From JBECKQ01 sp040235375 (GTDB taxonomy: Bacteria; Planctomycetota; Phycisphaerae; UBA1845), in NCBI GenBank assembly GCA_040235375.1, contig JBECKQ010000058.1, forward strand, positions 1-7,242: 7,242 bases of DNA, written 5' to 3'. The translations under genes were made by a program, and so were the position numbers. Each line of letters opens with the position of its first letter. Position 1 is the stretch's first letter. Shown here piece after piece: positions 5,439 to 7,242 of this stretch. A model generated the notes under the pieces. That model saw only the letters and a program-made list of their open reading frames with translations. It made no database searches and was not told where the DNA came from.

Positions 5439-5830
5439 TATCGCCCTTTCATTTGCGCGATTTGAATCAGGTTTCCGCACGTGTCATCGAGCACGGCCGT
5501 GATCACGGCGCCAAGGTCGGTCGGCGGCTGCGTGAATCGCACTCCTACTGAGCTCAGCCGCTTGTGCTCGTTCGCAACGTCCGTTACGGCGAACGATGTG
5601 AACGGAATGCCATCTTCGACCAGCGCCGACTTGAACGGTTTCACGGCTGGGTGCTGGTCGGGCTCCAGCAGCAGCTCCGGACCGTGCGGCTCGGTTTCTG
5701 CGACGACGGTCAGCCACCGATGCGCTCCGAGCGGGATGTCGTTCTTCTTCACAAACCCGAGAACCTCGGTATAAAAACGAAGCGCTTTTTCCTGGTCGTC
5801 GACATAAACACTGGTGACGTTAATCCTCAT
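5438..5830 (-). CDS. VOC-family protein (glyoxalase/bleomycin-resistance fold)
   Basis: The 130-aa protein shows the two beta-alpha-beta-beta-beta modules of the vicinal oxygen chelate family: INVTSVYVDDQEKALRFYTE onward (about 3-57) and FAVTDVANEHKRLSSVGVRF onward (about 80-126). Hallmarks are KALRFYTEVLGF (15-26), ELLLEP (52-57) and the closing DDTCGNLIQIAQ (115-126). Family members bind a metal between the modules and act as lyases, dioxygenases or drug-binding proteins. The first-module ligand position that is His in glyoxalase I seems to be Thr/Ser here (residues 6-7), so classical glyoxalase I activity is unlikely and the role is unknown. AAGGGG lies just upstream of ATG 5828-5830. It is 20 bp after the ArsR gene and overlaps the HEAT-like gene, so it is the middle gene of a repressor-controlled operon. 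Confidence 0.93.
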   Translation of the reverse strand: MRINVTSVYVDDQEKALRFYTEVLGFVKKNDIPLGAHRWLTVVAETEPHGPELLLEPDQHPAVKPFKSALVEDGIPFTSFAVTDVANEHKRLSSVGVRFTQPPTDLGAVITAVLDDTCGNLIQIAQMKGR

Positions 5831-5850
5831 AAATCACCCCTTTTTCGTGA

Positions 5851-6120
5851 TTATTCGGTTGGCCATCTCTCTGTGATCGTTCGTAACGGAGCACCGTTGA
5901 ACCAGTGGAACTTGAACCGACCGTCCCGCTTGGTTACGACCAGACCGGCAGCCTCGAGCACCTGTAGATGCTGCGAAATCGCCTGGCGGGAAGAACCAAT
6001 GCCGTGCCTCATTGTGAGCCGGGTGCAGAGCTCGAAGAGCGTCTGACCGTCACGGTCAACCAGCTCATCAAGAATCGCCCGTCTCGTCGGGTCGGCGATC
6101 GCTCGATACAGATCATTCAT
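5851..6120 (-). CDS. ArsR-family winged-helix transcriptional regulator
   Basis: The 89-aa protein is a compact winged-helix repressor. It opens with MNDLYRAIADPTRRAILDEL, typical of the ArsR group often found beside VOC or SRPBCC (AHSA1-type) genes. The helix-turn-helix spans about 27-61, with recognition helix SRQAISQHLQVLEAAGLV (44-61); the wing is VVTKRDGRFKFHWF (61-74). The only cysteine is Cys32, so the Cys-x-Cys metal site of true arsenic sensors is missing; the signal is not obvious. The start ATG 6118-6120 fits the family length. The frame is open to 6282 via TTG, but that part crosses the promoter. No good ribosome site is near the chosen start; AAAGG lies too far upstream. It heads the operon with the VOC and HEAT-like genes and probably represses its own promoter. 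Confidence 0.93.
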   Translation of the reverse strand: MNDLYRAIADPTRRAILDELVDRDGQTLFELCTRLTMRHGIGSSRQAISQHLQVLEAAGLVVTKRDGRFKFHWFNGAPLRTITERWPTE

Positions 6121-6129
6121 TAGTGACGC

Positions 6130-6141
6130 AAGTCGCGACTT
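6130..6141. promoter_or_regulatory. 12-bp palindrome in the predicted leader, possible second operator
   Basis: AAGTCGCGACTT is a perfect palindrome at about +7 to +18 of the predicted transcript. With the preceding C it contains CAAGT, the half-site sequence also found in the main operator, but with the halves in the opposite relative order. It may be a second repressor site, or chance. Confidence 0.4.
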
Positions 6142-6153
6142 ACCTTTCGGGGC

Positions 6154-6183
6154 AGTATAGGCAAGCAGCCACTTGCATGTCAA
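6154..6183 (-). promoter_or_regulatory. Sigma-70-type promoter of the arsR-VOC-HEAT operon
   Basis: Read on the minus strand, TTGACA (6178-6183, perfect -35) and TATACT (6154-6159, five of six for -10) are 18 bp apart. Transcription would start near 6147, about 27 nt before the ArsR start codon. The -35 box lies inside the inverted repeat at 6168-6188. Confidence 0.8.
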
Positions 6184-6188
6184 GTGGC
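6168..6188. promoter_or_regulatory. Probable ArsR operator over the -35 box
   Basis: GCCACTTG (6168-6175) and CAAGTGGC (6181-6188) are perfect 8-bp inverted arms around CATGT. The site covers the -35 box, the position from which a dimeric winged-helix repressor would block RNA polymerase. Assignment to the adjacent ArsR protein is inference from position and symmetry. Confidence 0.65.
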
Positions 6189-6282
6189 AATCGCCTCCGG
6201 TGGCATTCATGCTCCTCGGATTCCGGCCCTGCTGGTTGAACATCTCCATGGACATGCCCTCGGGATTGAATGCTTTCCACAA

Positions 6283-7155
6283 CTTTCCTGAGCCTGAGCC
6301 GGGTGAACAAATGCGGCGCCGCGGGGCGGTGGTGCGCGCCCGCGGGACGCTGGGCGCGGAAACTAGCCTCGCCGCGAGTCTGACCTCAAGTGTTGCCTCG
6401 GGAGTTCGCCCAACTCTCAGCCGATGCCGTTGCGGCCGCCCAGGTCAGGGCACGGAATCAACCGTCTCCTAAAGCGAAGGCGAATTCCGGAATCGTCATT
6501 CAACCCACCGCGGTGCGTTGCAGGCCGTTTTTGAATCAAGCAGTTGTAATGCCCGGCGAAAAGGAGTTGGGTATTCCCTCGTATCCGGTGCTCGGGCAGG
6601 CACCAGATGGTGCCCTCTTTTCTGGGTCTCATCCGAAAAAGTTAGTGAATTGGCCCCGGTTCGGCCTGCGGACGGGCTCCCCGAGGTCTGAGCGCCGCAG
6701 CAGACGTATCTTAAACCATCACGGAGAATGTCTCATTTGACGAGAAACGGTACAGTTGCAGCCGCAGGCGTTTATGCTGGTCGCGATGGTGAAGTAGGAA
6801 TCAGCAGCGCCGTAGTGTGCGCGCGCACCGTGTCCGCACGTTCACGCTGGGAGCCTGGCACGCTCGGACGTAAACACCAATAGTGGGGGATGCGACGATC
6901 GGATACAGGCGTTTGCTCCACATCAACCCGTGCACGGCGACGCCTGTCCGGCTCCGCGTGCAAGATGCCCACACAATCCCCGTCGCGTGTGTGCCCTTGA
7001 GCTTCGTGAGGCCTCACCTCGAGAGACGGCGGGGGAACACGCCGAGCGACGACCGAGCTGCATTCCATCACATGCCACGCAATACCGCACGGTGGTACGC
7101 ATACCAGTGGTCCAACTTCGTAATCGCGATCACGCGTTCAACTGCGCTGCAGCAG
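6283..7155. other. Long stretch without a recognisable gene, 873 bp
   Basis: Upstream of the ArsR promoter I find no frame with both a ribosome site and family features. A 116-codon plus frame (6390-6740), 71- and 99-codon minus frames (6417-6632, 6772-7071) and others have poor starts, arginine-rich or mixed composition, and no recognised motif. By eye part of this stretch, about 6470-6660, is less GC-rich than the genes. It contains a terminator-like hairpin (6599..6621), a 7-bp GC stem CCGCGGG/CCCGCGG (6319-6345) and a 12-bp GTGCGCGCGCAC palindrome (6817-6828). It may hold a decayed gene or an unrecognised RNA. Confidence 0.5.
6599..6621 (+). terminator. Intrinsic-terminator-like hairpin with T-rich tail
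   Basis: GGCACC (6599-6604), loop AGAT and GGTGCC (6609-6614) form a perfect 6-bp stem followed by CTCTTTT on the plus strand. No recognised plus-strand gene ends before it, so it would terminate an unannotated transcript, or be left over from a lost gene. Confidence 0.5.
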
Positions 7156-7242
7156 TTACGGCTTGTCCTTGTTGTCCTTTTTGTTCTTCTTGCCGCCGAA
7201 AAGTCCTTCTGTCAGACCCTTGACGTTTTCGCGCGCTTTGTC
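7156..7242 (-). CDS. C-terminus of a gene running past the window end
   Basis: The last 28 codons plus TAA (7156-7158) of a minus-strand gene are visible; the rest lies beyond 7242. The peptide reads DKARENVKGLTEGLFGG and then KKNKKDNKDKP, an amphipathic stretch followed by a Lys/Asp/Asn-rich tail. Tails of the form GLFGGKKK occur at the ends of large envelope proteins such as AsmA-like ones, but 28 residues cannot decide the family. Coding is supported by the abrupt change to strongly periodic codons (AAG, GAC, AAC, GGC). A short AACTGC/GCAGTT inverted repeat (7140-7157) overlaps the stop. Confidence 0.6.
   Translation of the reverse strand, partial: DKARENVKGLTEGLFGGKKNKKDNKDKP

Noticed and set aside
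4692..5465. A 257-codon plus-strand frame across the HEAT-like gene
   Set aside because: Most of it is antisense to the HEAT-like gene, which has a ribosome site, a coupled start and regular helical repeats.
6121..6282. N-terminal extension of the ArsR protein to TTG 6282
   Set aside because: It would translate through the -35 and -10 boxes and the operator, and family members begin at MNDLYRAIADPTRR.
6390..6740. A 116-codon plus-strand frame before and across the terminator-like hairpin
   Set aside because: It runs through the hairpin, has no ribosome site or known motif, and its composition shifts along its length; at most a decayed remnant.

Overview
The window is GC-rich chromosomal DNA from a bacterium, most probably a planctomycete of the Phycisphaerae type. 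The best pointer is the gene at 2487..2969: two membrane helices followed by a C-terminal zinc ribbon of the form CxxCGYxLxGL...CPECG, a layout I associate with Planctomycetota. I see no rRNA, tRNA, CRISPR array, transposase or phage gene, and taxonomy rests on this inference alone.

Layout. A minus-strand flavoprotein of the nitroreductase superfamily, close to iodotyrosine deiodinase, fills 1..681. It diverges from a plus-strand run of three genes: a membrane-anchored alpha/beta hydrolase of the platelet-activating-factor acetylhydrolase type (913..2442), the zinc-ribbon membrane protein (2487..2969) and a RimJ/RimL-like GNAT acetyltransferase (3164..3700). The GNAT gene converges on a minus-strand three-helix membrane protein (3789..4142). 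Between their ends lie a compact hairpin and two outward-facing copies of a short repeat. A 738-bp region (4143..4880) has no convincing standard gene but holds a 56-bp direct repeat with two possible very small ORFs, a third copy of the short repeat and a long GC-rich palindrome.

From 6120 down to 4881 runs a compact minus-strand operon: a small ArsR-type repressor, a VOC (glyoxalase-fold) protein and an alpha-helical HEAT-like protein. The second and third genes overlap at a TAATG junction. A near-consensus sigma-70 promoter precedes the operon; its -35 box sits inside a 21-bp inverted repeat, and a 12-bp perfect palindrome lies in the predicted leader, as expected for autorepression. The rest (6283..7155) looks non-coding or decayed, apart from one terminator-like hairpin. 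The last 87 bases are the lysine-rich C-terminus of a minus-strand gene that continues beyond the window.

How the genes work together. Only the arsR-VOC-HEAT set shows clear operon logic. The plus-strand genes share direction, but gaps of 44 and 194 bp leave co-transcription uncertain. The most unusual content is in the gene-poor stretches: the 56-bp repeat pair and the repeat family at gene ends.
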